Source: an uncultured Lachnospiraceae bacterium (lineage in GTDB: Bacteria; Bacillota; Clostridia; Lachnospirales; Lachnospiraceae). Taken from it: 64,000 nucleotides of DNA. The stretch is taken from contig CAJULG010000004.1 in NCBI GenBank assembly GCA_910587045.1, positions 1 to 64,000 on the forward strand, read 5' to 3'. Below, piece after piece: positions 8,650 to 17,635 of this stretch (the first letter of the stretch is position 1; the number at the start of each line of letters is the position of its first letter). Made by a program: the position numbers and the translations under genes. A model generated the notes under the pieces. That model was given only the letters and a program-made list of their open reading frames with translations, was not told the DNA's origin and searched no databases.

Positions 8650-10185
8650 ATGAGGCGTATCTTTAACGAACAATTAAGGGAATATTGCAGCCGGGATTAT
8701 TATCCCTGGCATATGCCGGGACACAAGCGGCAGAGAATAGAGACATTTGCTGCTAAGGGGCCGAAGGCAGGCGTTGAGGGTCTGCATGAAACCGGATTTG
8801 GCTTTGATCTGGATGTAACAGAGGTGCCCGGATTGGATAACCTGCATGTTCCGGAGGGGGTGCTGGCGGAATCGCTGGCACAGCTACCGCAGGTATATGG
8901 AAGTGTAAAGTCCTATTATCTGGTAAATGGAAGCACCGCCGGGATACTGACGGCGGTTTCTGCATTATGCGATCGGGGTGATACGATCATCATGAGCCGA
9001 AACTGCCATAAGGCAGTATACAATATAGTGGCGCTGCTGGATTTAGCACCTGTGTATCTTTATCCTGAAATGATGGAACCTTATGGCATCTGCGGAAGCA
9101 TTATCCCGGAGCAGGTGGAACAGGTATTACGGGAACATCCGGAGGCTAAGGCAGTGATATTTCCCTCACCGACCTATGAGGGGGTTATCTCCGATGTCCG
9201 TACTATCAGCAGGATTGTTCATCGGGCAGGCAGCAGGCTGATCGTGGACGCAGCTCACGGAGCGCATCTGGAGTTCGGAGCGGGATTTCCGGAGGCGGCT
9301 ATCCGATGCGGGGCCGATCTTGTGATCGAGAGCCTGCACAAGACCCTTCCCTGCTATACCCAGTGTGCGATCCTGCATGTGGGGACTGGAGAAATAAACG
9401 ACAGACTGACCGCAGTATCTGCAGATTGCCGGGAGCTGACAGAACAGGTAGAATGGTATCTTCGTGTTTACCAGACCAGTTCCCCTTCTTATCTATTTGT
9501 GGCAGGCATGGAGGACTGTATTGCCACGATGGAAGAATGGCGGGATACCCGGATGATGGAATATCATGACAGGCTGAAACGATACCGTATGAGCTGGTCG
9601 GAGCTTCAGGCACTTCATCTGTTGACCGCAGAAGAGGTTCAGAATGCGGGCGGATTTGCCTATGATGAATCGAAGCTGGTATTCTGTATGCCGGAAGGCG
9701 GCCCGGACGGGGAGTCATTCTGCCGGGAACTGGAAGCGCGGTATGGTATGGTATTGGAAATGGCGACATTGAATTACGGGCTGGCAATGACCAGTGTCAT
9801 GGATACGGAGGAAGGATATGAACGCCTGGACCGGGCCTTGCAGGAGATTGACCGGAGGCTGGCAGGGGCTGCTGTATCATCACAGCATTCCAGCCATGCC
9901 ATAGATACATTGACAGAGCGATCCGGCAGGATGGTCTTTCTGCCTGGTACGGCATTGAAAATGAAATCCGGAATGACAGTTTTATCCGAAGCCGCCGGAC
10001 AGATCGCCGCGGATTATGTAACCGTATATCCGCCGGGGATACCGGTTCTGGTTCCGGGAGAAGAGATTTCTGCTGTACAGAAAGCATATATTATGCAATG
10101 CATAGAGACCGGTCTGACGGTACACGGATTAAAGTGGATTTCACAGGGAGAGAAAGTTCCTTGTGTTGAAGTAATAAGGGAATAG
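8650..10185 (+). CDS. PLP-dependent Orn/Lys/Arg decarboxylase (YaaO/SpeA type)
   Basis: A 511-residue fold-type I PLP enzyme of the Orn/Lys/Arg decarboxylase family. Visible signatures are WHMPGHKR near residue 18, NGSTAGILTA near 97, the aspartate motif DAAHGAHLEF near 207, and SLHKTLP near 230, whose lysine should carry the cofactor. A C-terminal domain occupies about 390-511. The family converts basic amino acids to polyamines or precursors; the substrate is not readable here. GGAAGGAG precedes the ATG, and the upstream ATG at 8626 has no such site. In B. subtilis yaaO lies directly before tmk; here an ABC transporter set sits between them. Confidence 0.85.
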   Translation: MRRIFNEQLREYCSRDYYPWHMPGHKRQRIETFAAKGPKAGVEGLHETGFGFDLDVTEVPGLDNLHVPEGVLAESLAQLPQVYGSVKSYYLVNGSTAGILTAVSALCDRGDTIIMSRNCHKAVYNIVALLDLAPVYLYPEMMEPYGICGSIIPEQVEQVLREHPEAKAVIFPSPTYEGVISDVRTISRIVHRAGSRLIVDAAHGAHLEFGAGFPEAAIRCGADLVIESLHKTLPCYTQCAILHVGTGEINDRLTAVSADCRELTEQVEWYLRVYQTSSPSYLFVAGMEDCIATMEEWRDTRMMEYHDRLKRYRMSWSELQALHLLTAEEVQNAGGFAYDESKLVFCMPEGGPDGESFCRELEARYGMVLEMATLNYGLAMTSVMDTEEGYERLDRALQEIDRRLAGAAVSSQHSSHAIDTLTERSGRMVFLPGTALKMKSGMTVLSEAAGQIAADYVTVYPPGIPVLVPGEEISAVQKAYIMQCIETGLTVHGLKWISQGEKVPCVEVIRE

Positions 10186-10334
10186 AATTAATAGTAGTAT
10201 TTCGTATACGCTTGTGTTATTCTATACAATATATGATATCCGCAGGTGGTTATGACTGGATAAAGGTCTGATCCGTATAGGAAACACAGGTTTTCTGAAT
10301 GGACACGATAGATTTTCATAAGGGGGAAAAAAAT

Positions 10335-10916
10335 ATGTCAAGTAATTATGATTTTGAGGCTTGGATTGGGACACTGGTGGCATCCGGATTATTGGTATTT
10401 GTTCTTGTGCTGCTGGGGATTGCAATTTTAATTTCTCTTACATTTTATGTGCTTCGGAGTGTTGGCCTGTATAAGATGGCGAAGAAAATGGGGCATCCCT
10501 CACCGTGGCTGGCATGGATTCCATACGCAAACACATATTTAATGTTTGTATTGCCAGAGAAGCCACTGAGGGTATTAGCAATCAATACGGAATTGAAGCA
10601 AAGGAGTACCGGATTCTTTATCTGGCTGGCAATCACTCTTGGTTCTGGTGTTATTGCGAGTATTATATCAATGATTCCATTTGTTGGAGCATTGGTTGTA
10701 AGTATTCTTCCGTTATTAGAGACGGTGGCTCTTATTTTCCTGTTGTATCCGATGTATTATGATTTGTTTTCTCTTTTTGTAGAGGATTCACAGGCTAAGG
10801 TATTTGCAATTATTGGTATGCTGGTTGCTCCGGTATTGGCAATTTTTCTGTTGGTTGCATCCTCCAAGGAACCACGTCCGGTTGTAGAGATCGAGGGCAC
10901 CGGATATTATTATTAA
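10335..10916 (+). CDS. Membrane protein of unknown function
   Basis: A 193-residue protein with about five hydrophobic segments (near residues 13-38, 90-110, 113-130, 130-150 and 160-180) and a conserved-looking soluble stretch YKMAKKMGHPSPWLAWIP between the first and second. That pattern (GHP.PWLAWIPYAN) resembles small Firmicute membrane proteins annotated only as hypothetical. The start chosen is the ATG after AAGGGGGA. It stands alone between the decarboxylase and the amino-acid transporter genes. No function is assigned. Confidence 0.7.
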   Translation: MSSNYDFEAWIGTLVASGLLVFVLVLLGIAILISLTFYVLRSVGLYKMAKKMGHPSPWLAWIPYANTYLMFVLPEKPLRVLAINTELKQRSTGFFIWLAITLGSGVIASIISMIPFVGALVVSILPLLETVALIFLLYPMYYDLFSLFVEDSQAKVFAIIGMLVAPVLAIFLLVASSKEPRPVVEIEGTGYYY

Positions 10917-10945
10917 TTTTACCAGGAGGAACCTGCGGGCAGCCA

Positions 10946-10975
10946 TTGACAAATATGGAGAAAATAGTGTAAAAT
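10946..10975 (+). promoter_or_regulatory. Promoter of the amino-acid ABC transporter operon
   Basis: TTGACA at 10946-10951 and TAAAAT at 10970-10975 are 18 bp apart, 55 bp upstream of the binding-protein start. Confidence 0.65.
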
Positions 10976-11029
10976 TCGCAAGGGATATATAATTGATATT
11001 AACAATCAGAATCGAGGTAAAATGTTATT

Positions 11030-11889
11030 ATGAGGAAAGTAATTTCAAAAATTATGGCAGTTTGTATGCTGGGTGTCATGTCATTTATGGCAGCAGGCTG
11101 TGGTGCAGGAACCGGCGGGAGCTCGGTGGTAAAGGTCATTGATATTTCTTTAACGGATGAGCAGTATGCATTCGGTGTGGATAAGAACAATGCAGAGCTG
11201 TTGACAAAGGCAAATGAGTACATTGCGTCAGTGAAGGAAGATGGAACTCTGGAGGCGATCTGTGAGCGGTATTTTGGTGATGGCACACCGGAGGGTGTGA
11301 CTTCTGCGCAGGAGGACAGTTCGAAGGATCAGCTGGTAATCGCAACGAATGCGGAGTTTTCCCCATTTGAATACAAGGAGGGGGATACCTTCTACGGAAT
11401 TGATATGGAGCTGGCAGCAGGACTTGCAGAATATCTGAATAAGGAACTGGTTATTTTAGATGTCGATTTCGAAGCGGTATGTACATATGGGATACCGGAA
11501 AGGCGGATATGGCGATTGCGGGTCTGACGATCAATGAGACCAGAAAGGAAAGTGTGAACTTTACCGATTCCTATTATCTTGCATCACAGGTTCTGATCGT
11601 GCCAAGCGGTGAGACTGCATTTGACGCATGTAAGTCAGCGGATGATGTACTGGCAGTGATCGCAGAACAGGAAGCAGGTCGTATCGGCGGACAGAGCAGT
11701 ACAACAGCAGAGTATTATGTAAAGGGTGATGCTGACTGGGGATTCGACGGTATTGAGAATATGAGCTGGGTTGGTTATACCTCCGGTTCTTTAGCAGTCA
11801 ATGATATGCTGTCTGGTAATATCAATTATGTTATGATTGATGAGGCACCTGCCAATATGATCGTGAAGAAGGTTAATGCAGCAAACTAA
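11030..11889 (+). pseudogene. Amino-acid ABC transporter binding protein, frameshifted
   Basis: A lipoprotein-type solute-binding protein split over two frames. The first reads from 11030 (signal peptide ending MAAGCG) to 11527. The second continues from about 11485 to 11889. The junction lies in GTATGTACATATGGGATACC near 11480-11500; restoring one base would rejoin FEAVC with TGKADMAIAGL, the expected order. The layout is also permuted. The segment after the signal peptide (YAFGVDKNNAELL ... GTLEAICERYFG) matches what is normally the C-terminal end of these proteins, and the normal N-terminus (LVIATNAEFSPFEY) starts only near residue 100. Related Lachnospiraceae proteins share that order. 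The break may be a real mutation or a sequence error. Confidence 0.75.
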
Positions 11890-11905
11890 TTGACGGAATA
11901 AGCAG

Positions 11906-11929
11906 AACCTGCCGTTTGGCAGGTTTTTG
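11906..11929 (+). terminator. Terminator after the binding-protein gene
   Basis: AACCTGCC pairs with GGCAGGTT across a GTTT loop, followed by TTTTG. It probably gives partial termination before the permease, a common way to make excess binding protein. A fragment of the dispersed repeat (GGGAGGAGTCCGGAAGGCGG) follows near 11950. Confidence 0.75.
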
Positions 11930-12012
11930 CGTATTATACGGTGTAGCCGGGAGGAGTCCGGAAGGCGGATTGCGGTAAAGCAGAAATAATAGCTTGGATG
12001 TGAGGATACGGT

Positions 12013-12726
12013 ATGACAGTTCAATCAATCATTAATAAATGGAATCTGTTTATAGACGCATTTATGAATAAGGGCGGTTATAAAGAGGTGGTTTCCGGTC
12101 TGGTGAATACCCTGATCATAGCACTGGTGGCGCTGGTGCTGGGTATTATCATCGGTACGATCATTGCGGCCATAGAGGTTTCGCCAAAGAAGGGAAGGTT
12201 TATGCGTGTGCTGGACCGGATCTGTACAGTGTATGTGGCATTTTTCCGGGGGACGCCTATCGTGGTTCAGTTGCTGCTGGGATATTTTGTTATTCTTCCG
12301 TTAATCGGCTTCAGCCTGTCCTCTGTTGTGGTTGCGATTATCATCATGGGCTTAAATAGCGGTGCGTATGTATCAGAGATCATGCGGTCCGGTATTTTAT
12401 CTGTCGATATCGGGCAGATGGAGGCAGGGCGTGCCATGGGACTGAACTATGGCACCACTATGCGGAAGATCATCATTCCGCAGGCGGTCAAGAATATTCT
12501 TCCTACTCTGGGTAATGAATTGATCTCTCTGGTGAAAGAGACGTCAGTTGTGAGCTTTATCGGAGTAGTGGATCTGTATAAGGCGTTTCGAACCATTGGT
12601 TCGAGCAATTATGAATATATGATGCCGTTTCTGGTTATGGCAGTTATCTATATTGTCCTGATCATGATCATAACCTTTGCGTTGAAAATGATGGAAAGGG
12701 GGTTACGGGCAAGTGATAAGCGTTAG
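12013..12726 (+). CDS. Amino-acid ABC transporter permease (HisM family)
   Basis: A 237-residue inner-membrane permease. After a short N-terminus come about five membrane segments, with the hallmark FFRGTPIVVQLLL near residue 77. The cytoplasmic EAA loop EAGRAMGLNYGTTMRKIIIPQA (about 137-158) contacts the ATPase. GAGG lies upstream of the ATG. It overlaps the ATP-binding gene by 14 bases, indicating translational coupling. Substrate class (polar amino acids) is by family only. Confidence 0.88.
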   Translation: MTVQSIINKWNLFIDAFMNKGGYKEVVSGLVNTLIIALVALVLGIIIGTIIAAIEVSPKKGRFMRVLDRICTVYVAFFRGTPIVVQLLLGYFVILPLIGFSLSSVVVAIIIMGLNSGAYVSEIMRSGILSVDIGQMEAGRAMGLNYGTTMRKIIIPQAVKNILPTLGNELISLVKETSVVSFIGVVDLYKAFRTIGSSNYEYMMPFLVMAVIYIVLIMIITFALKMMERGLRASDKR

Positions 12727-13645
12727 GAATATTTATAAGAATTTTGGCGGACTGGAAGTATTGAAGGGTGTCAGCCTGGAAATCGAGAAGGGGGAAAAGG
12801 TTGCGATCATCGGTCCGTCAGGAAGTGGAAAGAGTACGTTTCTCCGGTGTATGAACTTGTTAGAGGAACCAACCTATGGAGAAATCTGGCTGGACGGCAG
12901 ACTGCTGACACCGGCAGATCCGTATCTACACCCGGAGGTCATTGCAGCGTCAAAGACGTATCAGGATATGATGATGAAAAAGGGTGAAGCCCTGCCGGAT
13001 GGAAACGCAGGAAAAGAGTCAGAACCGGATTCCGAGATCATCCGGAAGATCAAGAAGGATGATTTGCTGAAAAAGCATGAGGGAAAAGTATATAAGGAGC
13101 GTTTAAAAGATATTGAGCAGGAAAACCGGATGGATGTCAATCTGGCAAGACAACGGGTCGGAATGGTATTTCAGCATTTTAATCTGTTTAATAATCTTAC
13201 CGTCATGCAGAATCTGACACTGGCTCCGGTTACCCTGAAGCTGCAGACAGAGGAGGAGGCAACGGAAAAGGCGAGTGAGCTGTTGAAGCGGATCGGTTTA
13301 TACGAAAAGAAGGATGAATATCCGAGTAAGCTTTCCGGCGGACAAAAGCAGCGGATCGCTATTGTGCGTTCTCTGGTCATGAATCCGGAGGCCCTTCTAT
13401 TTGACGAGCCGACTTCCGCATTGGATCCGGAAATGGTTGGAGAGGTACTGGAGCTGATCCGGGAACTGGCAGAAGAGGGAATGACGATGGTGATCGTTAC
13501 ACATGAGATGGGCTTTGCCAGAGAGGTGGCGACACGGGTTCTTTTCATGGATGATGGTCTGATCAAGGAAGAAAATGCACCAGAGGAGTTTTTTGGCAAG
13601 CCGCAGCATCCGAGATTACAGGAGTTCCTGTCAAAGGTGCTATAA
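12713..13645 (+). CDS. Amino-acid ABC transporter ATP-binding protein with an insert
   Basis: A GlnQ/HisP-type ATPase: Walker A GPSGSGKST near residue 35, Q-loop MVFQHFNLF near 147, signature LSGGQKQR near 208, Walker B LLFDEPTSALD near 228, and H-loop VTHEMGFA. It is 310 residues, about 65 longer than the usual 240-250. The extra part lies between Walker A and the Q-loop (about residues 75-140), charged and helical with many Lys and Glu. It starts with GTG inside the end of the permease gene. With the permease it forms an importer whose binding protein is disrupted here. Confidence 0.88.
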   Translation: MISVRNIYKNFGGLEVLKGVSLEIEKGEKVAIIGPSGSGKSTFLRCMNLLEEPTYGEIWLDGRLLTPADPYLHPEVIAASKTYQDMMMKKGEALPDGNAGKESEPDSEIIRKIKKDDLLKKHEGKVYKERLKDIEQENRMDVNLARQRVGMVFQHFNLFNNLTVMQNLTLAPVTLKLQTEEEATEKASELLKRIGLYEKKDEYPSKLSGGQKQRIAIVRSLVMNPEALLFDEPTSALDPEMVGEVLELIRELAEEGMTMVIVTHEMGFAREVATRVLFMDDGLIKEENAPEEFFGKPQHPRLQEFLSKVL

Positions 13646-13669
13646 GAAGCGTAATGAGGAGGATTCCGA

Positions 13670-14311
13670 ATGCAGGGATTATTTATTTCTATGGAAGGCC
13701 CGGATGGTGCGGGAAAAAGTACACAGATAGAGATGCTTCGGGATTATCTGACTGATAAGGGGTATGAGATTGTTATTACCAGAGAACCGGGAGGGACCGT
13801 GATCGGTGAGGCGATACGGCAGGTGATCCTGAATAAGGATTATTCGGAAATGTGTTCCAATGCGGAATTGTTATTATATGCGGCAGCCAGAGCACAACTG
13901 GTACAGGAGGTCATTCGTCCGGCATTGGGGGCTGGTAAGGCAGTAATCTGTGATCGTTTTATTGAATCCTCAGTCGTATATCAGGGAATTGCCAGAGATA
14001 TGGGGATTGAGACGGTTTATGCTGTGAACGAGTATGCACTGGAGGGACTCCGGCCCCAGCTTACGATCTTTCTGGATCTGGATGCAGAGGAGGGACTTCG
14101 CAGGAAGAAGCATCAGGCGGAGCTTGACCGGATGGAGACAGAGGGACTTGATTTTCACAGAAGGGTGGCAGAAGGCTACCGTATGCTGGCGGAGCGGGAA
14201 AAAGAGCGAATACTGAGAATTTCTGCTACTTTACCGAAAGAGGACATTCATGCTAAAATAGTAATAGCTATTGAGGAGCGGATTTTAAGCCGATATATTA
14301 ATAAAATATAA
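13670..14311 (+). CDS. tmk: Thymidylate kinase
   Basis: A 213-residue cytosolic kinase phosphorylating dTMP to dTDP. It has the P-loop EGPDGAGKST (residues about 8-17), the TREPGG motif near 37, the DRFIESSVVYQG motif near 91, and a lid region rich in basic residues near 145. GAGGAGG precedes the ATG. It begins the conserved tmk-yaaR-holB-yaaT-yabB-rsmI order known from B. subtilis, 24 bases behind the transporter ATPase. Confidence 0.95.
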   Translation: MQGLFISMEGPDGAGKSTQIEMLRDYLTDKGYEIVITREPGGTVIGEAIRQVILNKDYSEMCSNAELLLYAAARAQLVQEVIRPALGAGKAVICDRFIESSVVYQGIARDMGIETVYAVNEYALEGLRPQLTIFLDLDAEEGLRRKKHQAELDRMETEGLDFHRRVAEGYRMLAEREKERILRISATLPKEDIHAKIVIAIEERILSRYINKI

Positions 14312-14414
14312 TATTTTTGCAATTTATGATTGGAAAGAAGTATAAATATGATTAGGAACGACGGTTTATTCATAAATTAGATATAGAGGGAAGCTGGGAA
14401 GGAGGTCAGGGTAA

Positions 14415-14858
14415 ATGGAAGTAAAATTAGATGCGATAAAGCAATTAACTCAGATTGAAGCTGCGGAAGCCGTAAAGAATACCGGTAACGGAGACTTTAA
14501 GTTTACTCTGGTCAGTCATATCCAGGAAAGTGAATTGCAGGCCAAGCTGGAAGGCCTGATGAAGGAAATCGAAGAGGAGGGGCAGCGGATCGCCCGTCAT
14601 AAGGATATCCGGGATCTGAAGCGTTACCGGGCGAAGATCAAGGAATTTATGAATGAGGTTACGACCCGTTCGTATGCATTTTCCAGAGAGAATTACCTGG
14701 ACCGGAAGGGACGGCACCGGGTGTACGGGATCATTCATCTGGTGGATGAGGAGTTGGATAAGCTGGCAGAAGCGCTGGTCGCTGATGAGAAGGATCATCT
14801 GGAGATACTCCGGCTGATCGACGATATCCGTGGAATGCTGATTGACATTCTTACTTAA
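14415..14858 (+). CDS. yaaR: YaaR family protein (DUF327)
   Basis: A 147-residue helical, highly charged cytosolic protein with the family motif RSYAFSRENYLDRKGRHRVYG at about 93-113. The family is found next to holB in Firmicutes, but its biochemical role is not known. AAGGAGG is placed nine bases before the ATG. No gene for YaaQ, normally found between tmk and yaaR in B. subtilis, is present. Confidence 0.88.
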   Translation: MEVKLDAIKQLTQIEAAEAVKNTGNGDFKFTLVSHIQESELQAKLEGLMKEIEEEGQRIARHKDIRDLKRYRAKIKEFMNEVTTRSYAFSRENYLDRKGRHRVYGIIHLVDEELDKLAEALVADEKDHLEILRLIDDIRGMLIDILT

Positions 14859-14899
14859 TAGATTTATATTGACTTGGAAGTGGAAAGAAGGTGTTGGCT

Positions 14900-15910
14900 A
14901 TGGCAACATTTAAGGACGTAATCGGACATGAGAGTATAATCGGACATTTTAAGAGCAGTATTGAGCTGGGAAAGGTTGCCCATGCTTACCTGATTCATGG
15001 TGAAAAAGGAACCGGGAAGAAGATGTTAGCCGGCTTGTTTGCAAAGACACTGCAATGCGAGGCAGGTGGAACGGATCCCTGCTGCAGATGCCGTTCCTGC
15101 ATACAGGCAGATTCGGGAAATCAGCCGGATATCATATGGGTTACCCATGAAAAGCCTACGGTGATCTCGGTAGATGATATCCGGGAACAGGTAAATAAGA
15201 ATATTATCGTCCGTCCATATAGCAGCCGGTATAAGATATATATTATACCCCAGGGAGAAATGATGAATCCGCAGGCGCAGAATGCCCTTTTAAAAACAAT
15301 GGAGGAACCGCCGGAGTATGCAGTGATCCTGTTGTTGACCAATAATATAGACAGGATGCTCCCGACGATCATATCCCGGTGTATCACACTGAATCTGCGG
15401 CCGGTCAGAGAGCTGGATATGATGGAGTATTTATCCCGGATCGGGATTCCGGCAGCGAAGGCAAAGTTCTGTGTAGGCTTTGCTTATGGTAATCTGGGAA
15501 AGGCGGTACGACTGGCAACCTCCGAGGAATATATCGAGATAAAGCAGGATTGTACACAGATTCTGAAGGATATTAATAAGATGGAGGTATATGAGCTGGT
15601 TGATGCTGTGAAACGGATGTCAAAGTATAAGCTGGAGATTAATGATTATATCGATCTGATGATGATGTGGTACCGTGACATTCTAATGCTTAAGGTGTCC
15701 GGTTCTCCGGATAAGCTGTTATATAAAGAGGAATATGGTATACTAAAACAACAGGCGAATTACATATCCTTTGAAGGAATCGAAAATGTACTGGATGCTA
15801 TGGATAAAGCGAAGATTCGTTTAGAGGCAAATGTGAATTTTGATATAGCAATGGAATTATTGCTATTGACCATAAAGGAGAATCAAAATGGTAGAAGTAA
15901 TCGGCGTTAG
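14900..15910 (+). CDS. holB: DNA polymerase III subunit delta'
   Basis: A 336-residue clamp-loader subunit. It opens with FKDVIGHESIIGHF, then a Walker A-like GEKGTGKK near residue 37, a zinc module of four cysteines (C-x8-C-x2-C-x2-C, about 53-67), and the AAA+ segment NALLKTMEEPPEYAVILLLT with the SRC motif (IISRCITL). ATG at 14900 follows AGAAGG; the GTG at 14891 overlaps that site. It overlaps yaaT by 23 bases. Confidence 0.92.
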   Translation: MATFKDVIGHESIIGHFKSSIELGKVAHAYLIHGEKGTGKKMLAGLFAKTLQCEAGGTDPCCRCRSCIQADSGNQPDIIWVTHEKPTVISVDDIREQVNKNIIVRPYSSRYKIYIIPQGEMMNPQAQNALLKTMEEPPEYAVILLLTNNIDRMLPTIISRCITLNLRPVRELDMMEYLSRIGIPAAKAKFCVGFAYGNLGKAVRLATSEEYIEIKQDCTQILKDINKMEVYELVDAVKRMSKYKLEINDYIDLMMMWYRDILMLKVSGSPDKLLYKEEYGILKQQANYISFEGIENVLDAMDKAKIRLEANVNFDIAMELLLLTIKENQNGRSNRR

Positions 15911-16805
15911 GTTTCGGGATACGGGAAAGATTTATTTCTTTGATCCGTTGAAAATAGAGATAGAGGCTGGAGACCATGTGATCGTTGAAACAGCAAGGGG
16001 TATGGAATACGGAAAGGTGGTATATGGCAGGCGGAGCATAGATGAGAGTAAGCTGTCTGCTCCGATCAAACCGATCATTCGTAAGGCAACGGAAGCAGAT
16101 GCAGTACGGGATCGGAAGAATAAAGAACGGTGTAAGGAAGCCTTTCATATCTGTCTGGAGAAGATTGCGAAGCACCATCTGGAAATGAAGCTGATCGAGG
16201 CAGAATATACGTTTGATAATAATAAGGTTTTGTTTTATTTTACTGCCGATGGAAGAATTGATTTCCGGGAACTGGTAAAGGATCTGGCGGCTGTCTTTAA
16301 GACAAGGATCGAACTGCGTCAGATCGGGGTCCGGGATGAGACCAAGATCGTGGGCGGCATTGGAATCTGCGGCAGAGAGCTGTGCTGTCATAGTTATTTA
16401 TCGGATTTTGCACCGGTATCGATCAAGATGGCGAAGGAACAGAGTCTTTCACTGAATCCGACAAAGATCTCCGGTGTGTGCGGACGACTGATGTGCTGTC
16501 TGAATCATGAGGAAGCGACGTATGAATATCTGAATGATCATATGCCCAATGTGGGTGACTATGTAAAGACGCCGACCGGACAAAAGGGTGAAGTGACCGG
16601 AGTCAACGTACTCCGTCAGAATGTGAAGGTTCTGATCACGAATGATGCAGGAGAGAAGGAACTGATTGAATACAAGGTGGACGAGCTTCGCTTTAAGCCG
16701 AAACGACGCCGGGATAAAAACAAAGTTAATCCGGAAGAGATGAAGGAGCTGGAGGAGCTGGAAAAGCAGGAGAAAAAGGAAGGAAAGTCGAAGCTGGATG
16801 ATTAG
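15888..16805 (+). CDS. yaaT: PSP1-domain protein YaaT/RicT
   Basis: A 305-residue protein with a PSP1 domain. Typical segments are VETARGMEYGKVV near 28, IELRQIGVRDETKIVGGIG near 140, and the cysteine-rich CGRELCCHSYL ... ISGVCGRLMCCLNHE at about 162-205. In B. subtilis RicT (YaaT) works with RicA and RicF in an iron-sulfur complex affecting RNase Y and sporulation; the conserved cysteines are all present. The C-terminus is a charged helix. It overlaps holB. Confidence 0.92.
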   Translation: MVEVIGVRFRDTGKIYFFDPLKIEIEAGDHVIVETARGMEYGKVVYGRRSIDESKLSAPIKPIIRKATEADAVRDRKNKERCKEAFHICLEKIAKHHLEMKLIEAEYTFDNNKVLFYFTADGRIDFRELVKDLAAVFKTRIELRQIGVRDETKIVGGIGICGRELCCHSYLSDFAPVSIKMAKEQSLSLNPTKISGVCGRLMCCLNHEEATYEYLNDHMPNVGDYVKTPTGQKGEVTGVNVLRQNVKVLITNDAGEKELIEYKVDELRFKPKRRRDKNKVNPEEMKELEELEKQEKKEGKSKLDD

Positions 16806-16857
16806 ATGCCGGATTATGGAATAAGATATATACGCCAGTGGAAACGCTAAGAGGAAG

Positions 16858-17559
16858 ATGGAGGCTATATTAAAACCGGGGGAACGATTAGATGACCTGC
16901 AATGTAAGGGGTATCATATCATTCAGGATCCAAAGCGCTTTTGCTTTGGCGTGGATGCAGTATATCTGTCGAACTTTGTAAGGGCGAAGCCGGGAAGCCG
17001 GATTCTGGACCTGGGAACCGGAACCGGTATTATTCCGATCCTGTTGGCGGCGAAGACAGAGGCCGGGCATATTATCGGGCTGGAGATTCAGGAACCCAGT
17101 GCAGAAATGGCAGACCGGAGTGTGCGGTTGAATCGACTGGAAGACCGGATTGAGATTATACAGGGTGATATCAAAGAAGCCGCAGGATTATTTCCTGCAG
17201 CTTCTTTTGATATCATTACATCCAATCCGCCCTATATCATCAGCAGTCATGGACTGGAGAATGCATACGAGCCGAAGAATATTGCCCGGCATGAGATTCT
17301 GTGCAGTCTGGAAGATGTGGTAAATGCAGCCGCTTTTCTGGTTCGACCTGGCGGCAGCTTTTTTCTGATACACAAACCTTTTCGTCTGGCGGAAATCTTT
17401 TCTGTTTTAATGCAGCATAAGCTGGAACCGAAACGGATGCGGATGATACACTCCTATATTGAGAAGGAACCGAATCTGGTACTGCTTGAGGCAGTGCGGG
17501 GAGGACGTTCCCGGCTTACAGTAGAGCCTCCCCTGGTTGTAGATCATATGACCGGATAA
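16858..17559 (+). CDS. yabB: tRNA1(Val) adenine-N6 methyltransferase-like protein
   Basis: A 233-residue SAM-dependent methyltransferase. The SAM-binding motif ILDLGTGTGIIPILLA lies at about 46-61, and the N6-adenine catalytic motif SNPPYI near 123. The N-terminal FGVDAVYLSNF is typical of the TrmN6/YabB group. It acts in the cytosol on tRNA in E. coli; the exact target here is inferred. It is in the conserved order between yaaT and rsmI, where B. subtilis also has yabA, which is missing here. Confidence 0.85.
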   Translation: MEAILKPGERLDDLQCKGYHIIQDPKRFCFGVDAVYLSNFVRAKPGSRILDLGTGTGIIPILLAAKTEAGHIIGLEIQEPSAEMADRSVRLNRLEDRIEIIQGDIKEAAGLFPAASFDIITSNPPYIISSHGLENAYEPKNIARHEILCSLEDVVNAAAFLVRPGGSFFLIHKPFRLAEIFSVLMQHKLEPKRMRMIHSYIEKEPNLVLLEAVRGGRSRLTVEPPLVVDHMTG

Positions 17560-17635
17560 GGCATTCTGTGACCCGTAAAGGTCTGAACGACAACGTAAAA
17601 TAGATAGAATTATAGAAATAAGGCGGTAATTGGGT

